DNA of 64,000 bases, taken from the NCBI RefSeq assembly GCF_900129655.1, contig NZ_FQWK01000001.1, forward strand, positions 1 through 64,000, read 5' to 3'. Under the pieces are notes generated by a model that did no database searches, was not told where the DNA came from, and was given only the letters and a program-made list of their open reading frames with translations. Source of the DNA: Bacteroides clarus YIT 12056. Lineage in GTDB: Bacteria > Bacteroidota > Bacteroidia > Bacteroidales > Bacteroidaceae. This document shows positions 36,174 to 45,907 of this stretch, piece after piece. Position 1 is the first letter of the stretch, and each line of letters starts with the position of its first letter. Position numbers and translations under genes: made by a program.

Positions 36174-38039
36174 ATGAAGGATTATACGCTGGAGAAACGG
36201 AAATATGTGATAGGTATGGCGGCTGTCGTCATTGTCCTTATTTACGTGATTCGTCTGTTCGACTTGCAAATCATGACGGATGATTACAAGAAGAATGCGG
36301 ACAGCAATGCTTTTTTGAATAAGATTCAATATCCTTCGCGCGGCGCTATCTACGATCGTAACGGTAAACTGCTGGTTTTTAACCAGCCTGCATACGACAT
36401 CACGTTCGTGCCTCGCGAAGTGACACAGCTTGACACGCTGGATTTTTGTCGTGCGTTGAACATCACGCTCGAGCAGTTTCAGAAGCGGATGAAGGATGTA
36501 AAGAACCGTTGGATGAATCCCGGTTATTCCAAATATACGCATCAGGTGTTTATGACACAACTTTCGGCAGAAGAGTGCGGTGTATTTCAGGAGAAACTAT
36601 TCAAGTTTCCCGGCTTCTACATCCAACGGCGTACTATCCGGCAGTATACCTATGATGCCGCCGGACATGCGTTGGGAGACATAGGCGAAGTGTCAAAGAA
36701 AGATATTGAAGCGGATAATTACTATATCCGGGGAGACTATATAGGCAAGCAAGGTATCGAGAAATCTTACGAAAAGTATCTTCGTGGTGAAAAGGGGGTG
36801 GAGATTCTGCTTCGTGATGCGCATGGACGCATCCAGGGACATTACATGGATGGGAAGCTCGACCGCCCCTCCGTGCCCGGCAAGAACCTGACTTTAGGTA
36901 TCGATATTGAATTGCAGAGGCTGGGCGAACGTTTGTTGCAACATAAAATCGGAGCTATTGTAGCCATTGAGCCGGCTACGGGAGAGATACTTTGCATGGT
37001 TTCTTCTCCTACTTTCGATCCTCACCTGATGATTGGACGCCAGCGTGGAAAGAACCACCGGATGTTGCAAAGAGACAAACGGAAGCCTTTGCTGAACCGC
37101 GCAATCATGGGAGCATATCCACCGGGCTCTACTTTTAAGACTGCGCAGGCCTTGACATTCTTGCAGGAAGGAATCATTCACGAGGATTATCCGACTTTTC
37201 CCTGTGCACACGGATTCAATTATGGAAGCTTACATGTGGGATGTCACGGACATGGTTCTCCATTGCCGCTGATTCCGGCCATAGCAACTTCATGTAACTC
37301 TTACTTTTGCTGGGGACTGTTCCGGATGTTCAGCGACAAGAAGTACGGCTCTCCTCAAAATGCCATAACGGTATGGAAAGACCATATGGTTTCCCAAGGA
37401 TTCGGCTATCGTCTCGGTACCGACCTTCCCGGAGAGCAACGCGGTTTGATTCCTAATGCGAAGTTCTATGATAAGGCATATCGTGGTTCCTGGAACGGGC
37501 TTACGGTTATCAGTATCGCCATCGGGCAGGGGGAGATTCTTGCCACTCCGTTGCAGATAGCCAATTTAGGCGCGACCATTGCCAATCGGGGACATTTCAT
37601 AACCCCGCACATTGTAAAGGAAATACAAGATAATGAACTGGACAGCATCTATCGTATTCCACGTGTCACTTCGGTTGACCGGGAATATTACGATGAGGTC
37701 GTGGAAGGCATGCGTGCCGCTGTTACAGGAAGTACGGGTAGTGCGACTTGTCGTATGGTAGGTACAATGCTGCCGGGTGTGGAGGCATGCGGTAAAACCG
37801 GTACGGCACAGAACCGGGGTAGAGACCATTCGGTATTCATGGGATTCGCTCCGATGAACGACCCGAAGATTGCGATTGCGGTGTATGTGGAAAACGGCGG
37901 TTTCGGTGCGACTTACGGTGTTCCTATCGGTGCAATGATGATGGATCAGTATTTGCATGGCAAGTTATCACCGGAGAACGAGATACGTGCGGAGGAGTTC
38001 AGTAACCGTATCATTTTGTACGGAGACGAGGAAAGGTAG
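36174..38039 (+). CDS. mrdA: Penicillin-binding protein 2 (elongation transpeptidase)
   Basis: Class B PBP that crosslinks lateral-wall peptidoglycan with RodA. The 621-residue protein has an N-terminal membrane helix (about 12-32), a dimerisation/pedestal domain containing RGAIYDRNGKLL and a transpeptidase domain. The catalytic motifs are Ser319-x-x-Lys322 in GSTFKTAQ, SCN near 376 in ATSCNSYF, and KTG in CGKTGTAQNRG near 541. This is the likely target of amidinopenicillins. It is followed by rodA after 26 nt. Confidence 0.96.
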   Translation: MKDYTLEKRKYVIGMAAVVIVLIYVIRLFDLQIMTDDYKKNADSNAFLNKIQYPSRGAIYDRNGKLLVFNQPAYDITFVPREVTQLDTLDFCRALNITLEQFQKRMKDVKNRWMNPGYSKYTHQVFMTQLSAEECGVFQEKLFKFPGFYIQRRTIRQYTYDAAGHALGDIGEVSKKDIEADNYYIRGDYIGKQGIEKSYEKYLRGEKGVEILLRDAHGRIQGHYMDGKLDRPSVPGKNLTLGIDIELQRLGERLLQHKIGAIVAIEPATGEILCMVSSPTFDPHLMIGRQRGKNHRMLQRDKRKPLLNRAIMGAYPPGSTFKTAQALTFLQEGIIHEDYPTFPCAHGFNYGSLHVGCHGHGSPLPLIPAIATSCNSYFCWGLFRMFSDKKYGSPQNAITVWKDHMVSQGFGYRLGTDLPGEQRGLIPNAKFYDKAYRGSWNGLTVISIAIGQGEILATPLQIANLGATIANRGHFITPHIVKEIQDNELDSIYRIPRVTSVDREYYDEVVEGMRAAVTGSTGSATCRMVGTMLPGVEACGKTGTAQNRGRDHSVFMGFAPMNDPKIAIAVYVENGGFGATYGVPIGAMMMDQYLHGKLSPENEIRAEEFSNRIILYGDEER

Positions 38040-38065
38040 TAAACAGTCAAACATTAGCGGTATAA

Positions 38066-39523
38066 ATGGTAAGAAGAGACAATATATGGAAATCATTGGA
38101 TTGGGTGACGATTGTAATCTACCTGATGTTGATTGTATTCGGCTGGTTCAGCGTTTGCGGGGCAAGTTACGACTATGGTGACCGTGATTTTCTTGATTTC
38201 TCCACTCGTGCGGGCAAGCAGTTCATGTGGATTGTCTGTTCATTCGGATTGGGATTCATCTTGCTGATGCTGGAAGATACGCTCTATGATATGTTTTCCT
38301 ACATTATATATATAGGGCTCATTCTCTTATTGGTTGTAACCATCTTTATCGCTCCTGATACCAAAGGTTCGCGTTCATGGCTTATTTTAGGGCCTGTCAG
38401 TCTGCAGCCGGCCGAATTTGCCAAATTTGCCACGGCATTGGCATTGGCTAAGTATATGAGCGCCTACTCGTTTACCATAAAAAGCTGGAAGAATGCGTTG
38501 ATGCTGGCTTTCCTTATCCTTTTGCCGATGATGCTGATTATCCTTCAGAGGGAAACGGGTTCGGCATTGGTTTATACGGCTTTCTTTTTGATGCTTTATC
38601 GTGAAGGCATGCCCGGGGTGGTACTCTTTTCAGGTATTTGCGCTGTGGTATATTTTGTGGTGGGAATTCGCTTTGATCAGGTTTTCATAGCGGATACTCC
38701 AACGCCTATCGGAGAGTTTGCAGTATTGTCGATGGTTTTGCTCTTTGCCGGTGGAATGGTATGGGTGTATAAGAAGAAATGGGAGCCTGTCCGTAATATC
38801 ATCGGTGGTTCTTTTGTCGTGTTGCTTATTGCTTATCTGGTTTCGGAGTATATGACTCCCTTTAATCTGGTATGGGTGCAATGGGGATTATGCGTAGTCG
38901 TAACCTGTTATTTATTCTTTCTTGCTTTGAGCGAACGTCATTGGAGCTATTTTCTTATCGGATTGTTTGCCATAGGCTCGATAGGTTTTCTCTATTCCAG
39001 CGACTATTTCTTCAATAAAGTATTGGAACCTCACCAGCAGATTCGTATCAAGGTTGTGTTGGGTATGGAAGAGGACTTGGCGGGAGCGGGCTATAACGTA
39101 AATCAGTCGAAGATTGCCATCGGGTCGGGTGGCCTGACCGGAAAAGGCTTTTTGAACGGCACGCAGACTAAGCTTAAATATGTCCCCGAACAGGATACGG
39201 ACTTCATTTTCTGTACCGTAGGCGAAGAAGAAGGCTTTATCGGTTCAACGATTGTGTTACTTTTGTTTCTGACCCTGATACTTCGTCTGATTGCATTGGC
39301 AGAACGGCAGCAGTCCGCGTTTGGCAGGGTATACGGATATTCGGTGCTGAGCATCTTTTTGTTTCACCTTTTTATAAATATCGGTATGGTGCTTGGCCTG
39401 ACACCCGTAATCGGTATTCCGCTGCCTTTCTTCAGCTATGGCGGTTCTTCGTTATGGGGCTTTACAATACTGTTGTTTATATTCCTGCGTATCGATGCGG
39501 GGAGAAACAGGAGGCTGGTATAA
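38066..39523 (+). CDS. rodA: RodA SEDS peptidoglycan glycosyltransferase
   Basis: Polytopic SEDS-family polymerase of 485 residues that builds glycan strands with PBP2. The SEDS features are LQPAEFAKFATALALAKYMS near 110-130, the long periplasmic loop, EQDTDFIFCTVGEEEGF near 376-392 (with the conserved catalytic-region acidic residue) and IPLPFFSYGGSSLW near the end. It is about 60-100 residues longer than E. coli RodA because of an extra hydrophobic segment near 215-300, a common feature of Bacteroidetes RodA. Its stop lies 2 nt from the stop of gldH on the other strand. Confidence 0.95.
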   Translation: MVRRDNIWKSLDWVTIVIYLMLIVFGWFSVCGASYDYGDRDFLDFSTRAGKQFMWIVCSFGLGFILLMLEDTLYDMFSYIIYIGLILLLVVTIFIAPDTKGSRSWLILGPVSLQPAEFAKFATALALAKYMSAYSFTIKSWKNALMLAFLILLPMMLIILQRETGSALVYTAFFLMLYREGMPGVVLFSGICAVVYFVVGIRFDQVFIADTPTPIGEFAVLSMVLLFAGGMVWVYKKKWEPVRNIIGGSFVVLLIAYLVSEYMTPFNLVWVQWGLCVVVTCYLFFLALSERHWSYFLIGLFAIGSIGFLYSSDYFFNKVLEPHQQIRIKVVLGMEEDLAGAGYNVNQSKIAIGSGGLTGKGFLNGTQTKLKYVPEQDTDFIFCTVGEEEGFIGSTIVLLLFLTLILRLIALAERQQSAFGRVYGYSVLSIFLFHLFINIGMVLGLTPVIGIPLPFFSYGGSSLWGFTILLFIFLRIDAGRNRRLV

Positions 39524-39525
39524 TG

Positions 39526-40011
39526 TTATCTTTGCAATTTGACTCCGACATCATTGATGCCGGGCAGAATATCGTCAGGCAATGTATAAGCTACTTTGAA
39601 AAGATAATCGCCGGGTTTCTCTATTTTGATGCTTCCGGCGGGAAACGCGGACTGATATAAACCGCCCCAACCATCTCCTTTCCATATTCCTTCTTTGTCG
39701 GCTAAGACGGCTGTCAGCGTGTCTGCCTGTAACTTTTTAGATTCAGGGCTGTCATAGCAAACGGATAAGTTTATGTTTTGATAAGGGTAGGTGTTACGGT
39801 TTCGGATTTCCACAGTCAGCTTGTAGTAAGTTTGCGAGTCGGGTACGGCGACCTTGAAGAACAGTGTGTCCTGCCGTTTCCAACCCGCTTGCGGAATGGA
39901 TTGGAACGCGTGATATACAGTCTGTTTATCGCAAGCGCCTGATGCGCTTACGATAAACAGAAGTATGATATATCTCAGAAACTTTATCTTATTCTTGAGC
40001 GGGTTTGTCAT
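39526..40011 (-). CDS. gldH: GldH family gliding-motility lipoprotein
   Basis: Lipoprotein of 161 residues. The open frame runs much further upstream, but the start at 40011 gives a proper lipoprotein signal (MTNPLKNKIKFLRYIILLF, then the lipobox SGAC). The mature part resembles GldH, with WKRQDTLFFKVAVPDS and a C-terminal YTLPDDILPGINDVGVKL. GldH is needed for gliding in Flavobacterium, yet homologues occur in non-gliding Bacteroidales and their role there is not settled. The start lies inside the last 23 nt of ricT, so translation is probably coupled. Confidence 0.82.
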   Translation of the reverse strand: MTNPLKNKIKFLRYIILLFIVSASGACDKQTVYHAFQSIPQAGWKRQDTLFFKVAVPDSQTYYKLTVEIRNRNTYPYQNINLSVCYDSPESKKLQADTLTAVLADKEGIWKGDGWGGLYQSAFPAGSIKIEKPGDYLFKVAYTLPDDILPGINDVGVKLQR

Positions 40012-41338
40012 TTTGAACAGGTTTATCTCCCTGAGGTTTGGGTCTGTTGTTGTGAGGACGTTTACGATTGTTGTTATTCCGTTGTGAGCGTCTTTCATCT
40101 CCTTGCGGTCGTTTTTCGTCTCCCTGCTGTCTGGGTTGCTCTTGTTGTTGCGGAGCGGCAGACTGTTCACCGCCTTGCGGTCGGTTATTGGGGCTCTTTT
40201 TTCTCTTTTTATTCCGGTTACCGCCATTGTTTCCGTTACCGTTTCCATTGTTATTGCCGTCTCCGCCGTTTTTGTTCTTACGGTTGCGGTCGAAACGGGT
40301 CAGACTTTCCTGTTCCAATAAGTCTACCGGTTTCTTAGGCTCGGCGCGGTGTGTCTCTTCCAATAGGTTTTCCGGCTTGATACCTCTCTTGTTCAGACCG
40401 ATAACTTCAAAAGCCCGTCTGCCACTGATGGTAACCAGATTGGCCGGAATATTCTTGTCTGTGGAGTAAGTTATCTGATTGTTGAGAATATCGGCTTTGA
40501 AGAAATAGAATACGCCGTCTTTGGTTTCCAATTCGATTTCTTTGGAAGGCAGGCGTTTTTGCGCTTCTACGTAGCAGTCCACTTCGTAGTTGAGGCAGCA
40601 TTTCAGTTTGGCGCATTGTCCGGCAAGCTTTTGCGGGTTCAGTGAGATGTCTTGAAAACGGGCGGCGCTGGTTGAAACGGAAACAAAAGACGTCATCCAG
40701 GTAGCGCAGCACAGCTCACGGCCGCAAGGTCCGATACCGCCGATACGTCCGGCCTCTTGACGTGCACCGATCTGTTTCATCTCGATACGTACATGGAAAG
40801 CGTCGGCAAGCACTTTAATCAGCTGGCGAAAGTCTACGCGTTCATCGGCAATGTAGTAGAAGATCGCTTTGTTGCCGTCTCCCTGATATTCCACATCTCC
40901 GATTTTCATGTTGAGGTTGAGGTCAAGAGCTATCTGGCGGGCACGAATCATCGTACTGTGTTCGCGCGCTTTCGCTTCATTATACTTCTCCATATCCACC
41001 TGCTTGGCTTTGCGGTAGATACGTTTGATATCTGCTTCCGACTTGATGTTTGCTCTACGCATTTGTAGCGGAACAAGCCGTCCCGTAAGGGTTACTACGC
41101 CTATATCATGCCCGGGAGTAGCTTCTACGGCCACTATATCACCTTTTTCCAAAGGAATTTTGTTGCTGTTGCGGAAATAGCCCTTACGGGTATTCTTGAA
41201 CTGAACTTCCACCATGTCCGATTCTTCGGCATTGCCCGGAATATCGGCGAGCCAGTCGTAGGTGTTCAGCTGTTTGTCTTGCCTGCCGCAGCTTTTGCAG
41301 CAGAGACTACCGCTTCCGTTATGTAGTTTAAATTCCAT
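39989..41338 (-). CDS. ricT: RicT/YaaT-like PSP1 domain protein with low-complexity tail
   Basis: Homologue of Bacillus RicT (YaaT), a PSP1-domain protein that works with other Ric proteins on RNA processing and carries Fe-S clusters. The PSP1 core (about 40-310) contains the Cys motifs GPCGRELCC and AKLKCCLNYE, plus a further Cys-x-x-Cys (CCKSCG) at about 13-18. After about residue 330 comes a low-complexity tail rich in Asn, Gly, Arg, Pro and Gln, which is probably disordered and RNA-binding. It sits downstream of holB, the same gene pair as in Bacillus. The RicA and RicF partners are not seen here. Confidence 0.88.
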   Translation of the reverse strand: MEFKLHNGSGSLCCKSCGRQDKQLNTYDWLADIPGNAEESDMVEVQFKNTRKGYFRNSNKIPLEKGDIVAVEATPGHDIGVVTLTGRLVPLQMRRANIKSEADIKRIYRKAKQVDMEKYNEAKAREHSTMIRARQIALDLNLNMKIGDVEYQGDGNKAIFYYIADERVDFRQLIKVLADAFHVRIEMKQIGARQEAGRIGGIGPCGRELCCATWMTSFVSVSTSAARFQDISLNPQKLAGQCAKLKCCLNYEVDCYVEAQKRLPSKEIELETKDGVFYFFKADILNNQITYSTDKNIPANLVTISGRRAFEVIGLNKRGIKPENLLEETHRAEPKKPVDLLEQESLTRFDRNRKNKNGGDGNNNGNGNGNNGGNRNKKRKKSPNNRPQGGEQSAAPQQQEQPRQQGDEKRPQGDERRSQRNNNNRKRPHNNRPKPQGDKPVQNDKPAQE

Positions 41339-41440
41339 TTCTTTATTTTATTTACGATTCAAATGCTCTTTATATTTATTCTCTTATCTTATTGTTTTAT
41401 CATCCTGTCATCCGGAAATATCTTCCGATGATATTTTTTC

Positions 41441-42565
41441 TTACTGCTTCAACAGAACAATCATTTTCAGTGAAAAATCAAAGAATACCATACGGGCATT
41501 CACATTCTGTTCGATATGAACCTGCGCTTCACTGAGCTCATCCATGATGCCCATAACATTCCGCTCATTGACGAACGGGGCGAATCGGGTTGCGAAGTTC
41601 TGTTCGGGTAGCGTCATATAATTCATCTCTTTCCGATGCAGGTTATAGATGAAGTTTTCCCGTATCATGCGCTGGCAATATTCCAGGAAATTCTTTTGGC
41701 GTTCGCGTCCCATGACTGCCAGCTGTTCGCTCCATTGCTTCATTTCCCGTATTTTCCGTTGATAGGAGAGACGCATTAATTTGACGAACAATTCAAAAAA
41801 GAGTTCGTTCTCTTCATTCAGGTGGATGGTTTCCAGCGCCTTGATGAAGTTCCCGTTCGCCAGATGCGCAATGGTCTGGCTGTCCACCGGTTGTACGCCG
41901 TATTTTTGTTGCAGTGCGTTTGCTATGCTCGCTTCTTCTATTTTGCGGATATTGAAACGTTGCGTACGGCTGAGTATCGTGGATAATATCATTTCGGGGG
42001 CTTCCGAAACCAAAAGGAAGATTGTTTTCTCTGGCGGTTCTTCCAACAGTTTCAATAGCTTATTGGCGCAGACCTCGTGCAGCTTTTCCGGCAGCCATAC
42101 AATGGTTACCTTATAGCCGCCTTCACTGGATTTCAAGCTGAGTTTACGGGTGATTTCATCGCTTTCCTTTGCGTAGATAATCGCTTGTCCGTTCTCTGCT
42201 CCCATTTCGTTCAGCCAGTGATTCAATGAGAAGTAGGGGTTGTTCAGAACGAAACGTCTCCAGTCTGCTATGTAGTCGTCGCAGACTTCTTTCTTCCCTT
42301 TGGCGCTTTTCACAATGGGAAATACGAAGTGTACGTCCGGATGCACCAGTTTATTCCACTTCACGCACGAAGGACACGTGCCGCAGGCATCGGTTTCAGT
42401 ACGGTTCGGGCAACAGATGTAACGGGCATACGCCATAGCCAGCGGAAGTTTGCCTACTCCCGCCGGTCCGCAGAACAATTGCGCATGGGGAATGCGTCCT
42501 TCCTGCACTTCTTGTATCAATCGCTGTTTGGCTGCGTCCTGGCCGATTACATCTTTAAAAAACAC
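41441..42565 (-). CDS. holB: DNA polymerase III delta-prime subunit
   Basis: Clamp-loader subunit of 374 residues. The AAA+ domain has a Walker A-like GPAGVGKLP in which the usual Ser/Thr after Lys is Leu, so it probably does not hydrolyse ATP, as is true of E. coli delta-prime. The four-Cys zinc site is visible in CCPNRTETDACGTCPSC near 52-68, and sensor-1 region LSRTQRFNIR carries the SRC-like arginine finger variant SRT. It is 15 nt downstream of metF and 102 nt upstream of ricT. Confidence 0.92.
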   Translation of the reverse strand: MFFKDVIGQDAAKQRLIQEVQEGRIPHAQLFCGPAGVGKLPLAMAYARYICCPNRTETDACGTCPSCVKWNKLVHPDVHFVFPIVKSAKGKKEVCDDYIADWRRFVLNNPYFSLNHWLNEMGAENGQAIIYAKESDEITRKLSLKSSEGGYKVTIVWLPEKLHEVCANKLLKLLEEPPEKTIFLLVSEAPEMILSTILSRTQRFNIRKIEEASIANALQQKYGVQPVDSQTIAHLANGNFIKALETIHLNEENELFFELFVKLMRLSYQRKIREMKQWSEQLAVMGRERQKNFLEYCQRMIRENFIYNLHRKEMNYMTLPEQNFATRFAPFVNERNVMGIMDELSEAQVHIEQNVNARMVFFDFSLKMIVLLKQ

Positions 42566-42580
42566 GGTACCGCTATTTGG

Positions 42581-43534
42581 TTAATAAATCTGTTTGGCTA
42601 CTTCTCTAATGCTGTCTACCGCGCCTATGGAGTAGAAATGGATACTGGGAATACGATGTTCCATCAATTCCCTGCATTGCTGTACGCACCATTCGATACC
42701 CACTTGTTGCGCTTCGGCGTCATTTTTGCATTTCAAGACTTCCTTTGTCAGTTCTTCGGGTAAGTCCACTTTGAATGTTTTGGGTATCATGCTGAGCTGT
42801 GACAGCTTCTTGAATGGCTTGATGCCCGGTATGATGGGGATGGTAACCCCGGCTTTGCGGGCGCGTTCTACGAAATCGAAATATTTCCGGTTGTCATAGA
42901 ATAATTGGGTAACGGCATATTCCGCTCCGGTCTCCATTTTCTTCTTCAGCCAGTAAATGTCCGTATCGATATTGGGAGCTTCTTCGTGCTTCTCCGGATA
43001 ACAGGCCACTCCGTATGAGAAAGGAGTATTGGTGACTTTCATTTCGGAACCGTCTACAAAGATACCCTTATTGAATTGGTTAATCTGCTCTTGCAATTCG
43101 ATGGCGTGATGATAACCGTTGCCTTCGGGTGTAAAGGCGGATTCGTGCTTCGCCTTGTCTCCGCGCAACACCAAAAGGTCTGTGATATTCAGAAATTGCA
43201 GGTCGAGCAATACGTACTCGGTATCTTCACGGCTGAAACCGCTGCAAAGAATATGCGGCACTACCGTTATATTGTATTTGTTCTGGATGGCTGCCGCCAC
43301 GGATACGGTTCCCGGACGGCGACGAAGCCGGTTGCGTTGAAACAGTCCGTTGCCGAGGTCTTTGTACACGTACTCGCTGCGGTGTGTGGTTATATTGATG
43401 TATTTAGGGTCGAATTCCCGTAATGTATCTATCGTTTCGTACAACTTTTCGATGCCTGTACCTTTCAGAGGGGGCAATATCTCAAAAGAAAAAGCTGTTT
43501 TTTCGTTACTGTTTATCAGATCGATTACTCTCAT
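42581..43534 (-). CDS. metF: 5,10-methylenetetrahydrofolate reductase
   Basis: FAD enzyme that makes 5-methyl-THF for methionine synthesis. The 317-residue protein has FSFEILPPLKG with the catalytic Glu near residue 18, VPHILCSGFSREDTE near 92-106, LLVLRGDKAKHE near 119-130 and QLFYDNRKYFDF near 205-216. Its length fits bacterial MetF. It heads the minus-strand group metF-holB-ricT-gldH and has its own promoter element. metA, another methionine gene, lies 3.4 kb away. Confidence 0.95.
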   Translation of the reverse strand: MRVIDLINSNEKTAFSFEILPPLKGTGIEKLYETIDTLREFDPKYINITTHRSEYVYKDLGNGLFQRNRLRRRPGTVSVAAAIQNKYNITVVPHILCSGFSREDTEYVLLDLQFLNITDLLVLRGDKAKHESAFTPEGNGYHHAIELQEQINQFNKGIFVDGSEMKVTNTPFSYGVACYPEKHEEAPNIDTDIYWLKKKMETGAEYAVTQLFYDNRKYFDFVERARKAGVTIPIIPGIKPFKKLSQLSMIPKTFKVDLPEELTKEVLKCKNDAEAQQVGIEWCVQQCRELMEHRIPSIHFYSIGAVDSIREVAKQIY

Positions 43535-43583
43535 TTCTTCTTCGTTGTCTTTGTCTAATTAGCAGAATCCTGCACATTGGGAA

Positions 43584-43591
43584 CAAAAATA
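43584..43591 (-). promoter_or_regulatory. Promoter -7 element of metF
   Basis: TATTTTTG on the minus strand matches TAnnTTTG, about 50 nt before the metF ATG. No SAM riboswitch fits in this short leader. Confidence 0.6.
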
Positions 43592-43624
43592 CGAAAAAGA
43601 AATGAGAAATGCCCGCCGGGCAGG

Positions 43625-45538
43625 CTATTCTTTTATGCAGCGAACGGAAAACGCATTATAATAATCTTTGCCTTCCGGTTTGACGGCATTCTTTAAAGCG
43701 ATGTCGTTATTGCCGTTCGTAAACATTACGACCGTATCCAATTGCTTTTGTGTACTGTTGTACACCCAGTAGGCGGTAGATGAATTTGCGTTTACCAAGG
43801 TTGTTTTGTTTTCTCTTTCCAGAAGCAGTCCTCTGGGCTGAATACCGAATCCGGTTTCATTGGTTGCGGAATAAACGTCGGAGCTCCATGCGTCCGCCTT
43901 TTTTAGTGCGGAAGCATTCTCCCCCACGTATTCTTTCAACCTGCTCCAATCATTTGGAGCAGGCAGTTTCCAATCCAGCGGAGCCAGCTTCTCGGTCAGG
44001 ACTGCTTCACCGTTATAAAAGCAGGCGTCACAATCGGCCCATTTGAAGTAACTTTCGCCTCCACCAAGGGTTTTTCCGAGAGGCATGCTTCTGCTATCGT
44101 TATAATAGACGGCTTGTAAATCTTCTTTCATCCAATACTGTGTACCTATTTTCACGATAGGATAGGTTTGTAAAATCCCGTTTCGTATATCTCTGATCAC
44201 ATAACTGCTGACGTTGATAGCCAGCGTTGCAGCGGCAGGTTTTTCAGTGACTATCTTTTTGCTTGCGTCTATATAGAACTTTTCGATAGGTTGGGAGTGC
44301 CCGGAGGTGTAGGCCAGTGAGTTTTCCGATTCATTCCAGCTCACCCTGCCGCCGTGTATCATGGCGGTCTTGTCCGGCAGTTGTAAAACGATACCGTTCA
44401 TTAAGTCCGTCCGCTCATTGTCTTGTACGGGATAGACTACAATCGCTTTGGAATCGACAGCATCGGCAGCGGTTGCGTAAAGGTACTCCCGGCATACTTC
44501 TGCCACGGGCTTTCCCTGATGATATATTCTGTAAACGTCGGATGTTTTGAATGACAGTGAGGCTGTATGGATGGCGGTGATGTCATATCTGTTTTCGCTC
44601 TCTCCTTGCTCGCTGAATCCCCATTCCTTGATGCCGGCGATAACTCCGGTCAGGGTTTCGCTTGTACTTTGCAGCGCGTTGATACGAATTTCCAATTCCG
44701 TATCCTCCTTGATGGCTGCCGACGGGAGAGAGCAGATATAGATTTTGCCGTTCCATTCCAATGTAAAAGCCTGTCCGCTGTCGGAATGTGTCTGCGGAAT
44801 AACGATAAACTCCTTACCGGATAAAGAGTTACCCTCTTTCTTCCACGTGCCGAAAGGAATAATATCCATTTCGCTGGCATCATCGATATCGGATAATTTA
44901 TCTGATTGCAGGTCGTATACGGCTTGCGTTTTGAATCCCGTAGCTATGATTCTGGGATTGGCTTTGAGCATATCGTCTGCATCTTCGCCCTCTTTGGGCG
45001 TAAGGACTAACTTTATTTTCGCAAACTGGTGCTTATATTCCAGTTTTACGGTTTTCTCGCTGTTGGATACATCCTCGATACGGGCGGTCATGAAATTGGA
45101 GAGGCTGTAGTCGGCGGCTTTACTCTGGTCGGTTTGGACAGCAACGTTCAGTAAGGAACTTCCTTTGGAGACACTTGCGGTCTGATACGGATAATAACTG
45201 ATGAAATCCAGTGTGGCATCACCTTCCGGATAGTATACTTCTTTCTTGGGTATCAGCTTACTGCCTTCACCGCATTCCAGCAGCAGGTTGTCAATATATC
45301 GTTGCTTATCCAAAGAGTTGCCCGTCAGCATGGCGAAGACTCCGGTTCTGTCTCCGATTTCAAAAGTGCTTTTGGCTGCTTTGGTGGTAGTTTTACTTGT
45401 TTTGACGGAAAAGGAAATCGGGATATTACCTTCCTTGATTTCATCGTCTATCTTGTTGACGCAAGAGGCTATTAATAAGGCTATAATCAGATATAGTACA
45501 TTATTTATCCTCTTGAAAGCGTTTTTCATTATACTCAT
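43625..45538 (-). CDS. Fimbrillin-family lipoprotein with FISUMP domain
   Basis: Surface lipoprotein of about 637 residues. The start at 45538 (or the ATG at 45529) places a signal with lipobox IASC near residue 28; the longer frame adds an unlikely N-terminus. The N-terminal half resembles Bacteroidetes fimbrillin/Mfa-like beta domains, with IPISFSVKTSKTT and a long beta-rich stretch. The C-terminal part (about 465-637) is a FISUMP (Fibrobacter paralogous) domain: IGTQYWMKEDLQAVYYND, LPAPNDWSRL, ending AFSVRCIKE. Such proteins form or decorate short fimbriae. No partner fimbrial genes are adjacent, so it may be an orphan adhesin. It has its own promoter and a long leader. Confidence 0.8.
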   Translation of the reverse strand: MSIMKNAFKRINNVLYLIIALLIASCVNKIDDEIKEGNIPISFSVKTSKTTTKAAKSTFEIGDRTGVFAMLTGNSLDKQRYIDNLLLECGEGSKLIPKKEVYYPEGDATLDFISYYPYQTASVSKGSSLLNVAVQTDQSKAADYSLSNFMTARIEDVSNSEKTVKLEYKHQFAKIKLVLTPKEGEDADDMLKANPRIIATGFKTQAVYDLQSDKLSDIDDASEMDIIPFGTWKKEGNSLSGKEFIVIPQTHSDSGQAFTLEWNGKIYICSLPSAAIKEDTELEIRINALQSTSETLTGVIAGIKEWGFSEQGESENRYDITAIHTASLSFKTSDVYRIYHQGKPVAEVCREYLYATAADAVDSKAIVVYPVQDNERTDLMNGIVLQLPDKTAMIHGGRVSWNESENSLAYTSGHSQPIEKFYIDASKKIVTEKPAAATLAINVSSYVIRDIRNGILQTYPIVKIGTQYWMKEDLQAVYYNDSRSMPLGKTLGGGESYFKWADCDACFYNGEAVLTEKLAPLDWKLPAPNDWSRLKEYVGENASALKKADAWSSDVYSATNETGFGIQPRGLLLERENKTTLVNANSSTAYWVYNSTQKQLDTVVMFTNGNNDIALKNAVKPEGKDYYNAFSVRCIKE

Positions 45539-45907
45539 GTTACAGTAGTTTTGTAAGACGAAAAAACTTCGTCTTTGGTTCGTACTCAAAAGCTTATGTG
45601 TTATTGATATATCAGATTGGGCAGAACCACAAATGTTATGAGAAAGTTATTTACGCTTCCGGATTTCTATTGTTGGCTGTCACGCTTGATAGCCCGGTAC
45701 TTTTCTTCTTCTTTTTATATCTCTATAAGACAAGGGTACAAAAGTATACTAAATCTTTGGAATAATCACAAAAACAGCCGTTCAATTTAAAGTATATACA
45801 CTGCGTTATTACAAATTTGAGTAATATGCAGCAAGGTGGATTGAATTTTTGCTACCTCAAAAAAACAGGTTACGTGAAGTATATTCCTAACCTAATCCCA
45901 TAACTCT
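45539..45907. other. Long leader of the fimbrillin gene and KilA-N 3' flank
   Basis: On the minus strand the promoter at 45739-45772 leaves an untranslated leader of about 190 nt before the fimbrillin start. I found no known riboswitch fold in it. Beyond the promoter (45773-45907) are AT-rich bases and an inverted repeat AGGTTA/TAACCT at 45867-45872 and 45888-45893. An AATAACC-TAT-GGTTATT palindrome lies just inside the KilA-N gene end (45915-45931). No ORF is supported. Confidence 0.4.
45739..45772 (-). promoter_or_regulatory. Promoter of the fimbrillin-like gene
   Basis: On the minus strand TTTG (45772-45769) and TACTTTTG (45746-45739) are 22 nt apart, close to the Bacteroides consensus. 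Confidence 0.65.

Noticed and set aside
39526..40248. 240-residue version of the GldH gene
   Set aside because: The extra N-terminal 79 residues overlap the ricT tail in another frame and hide the lipoprotein signal that begins at 40011.
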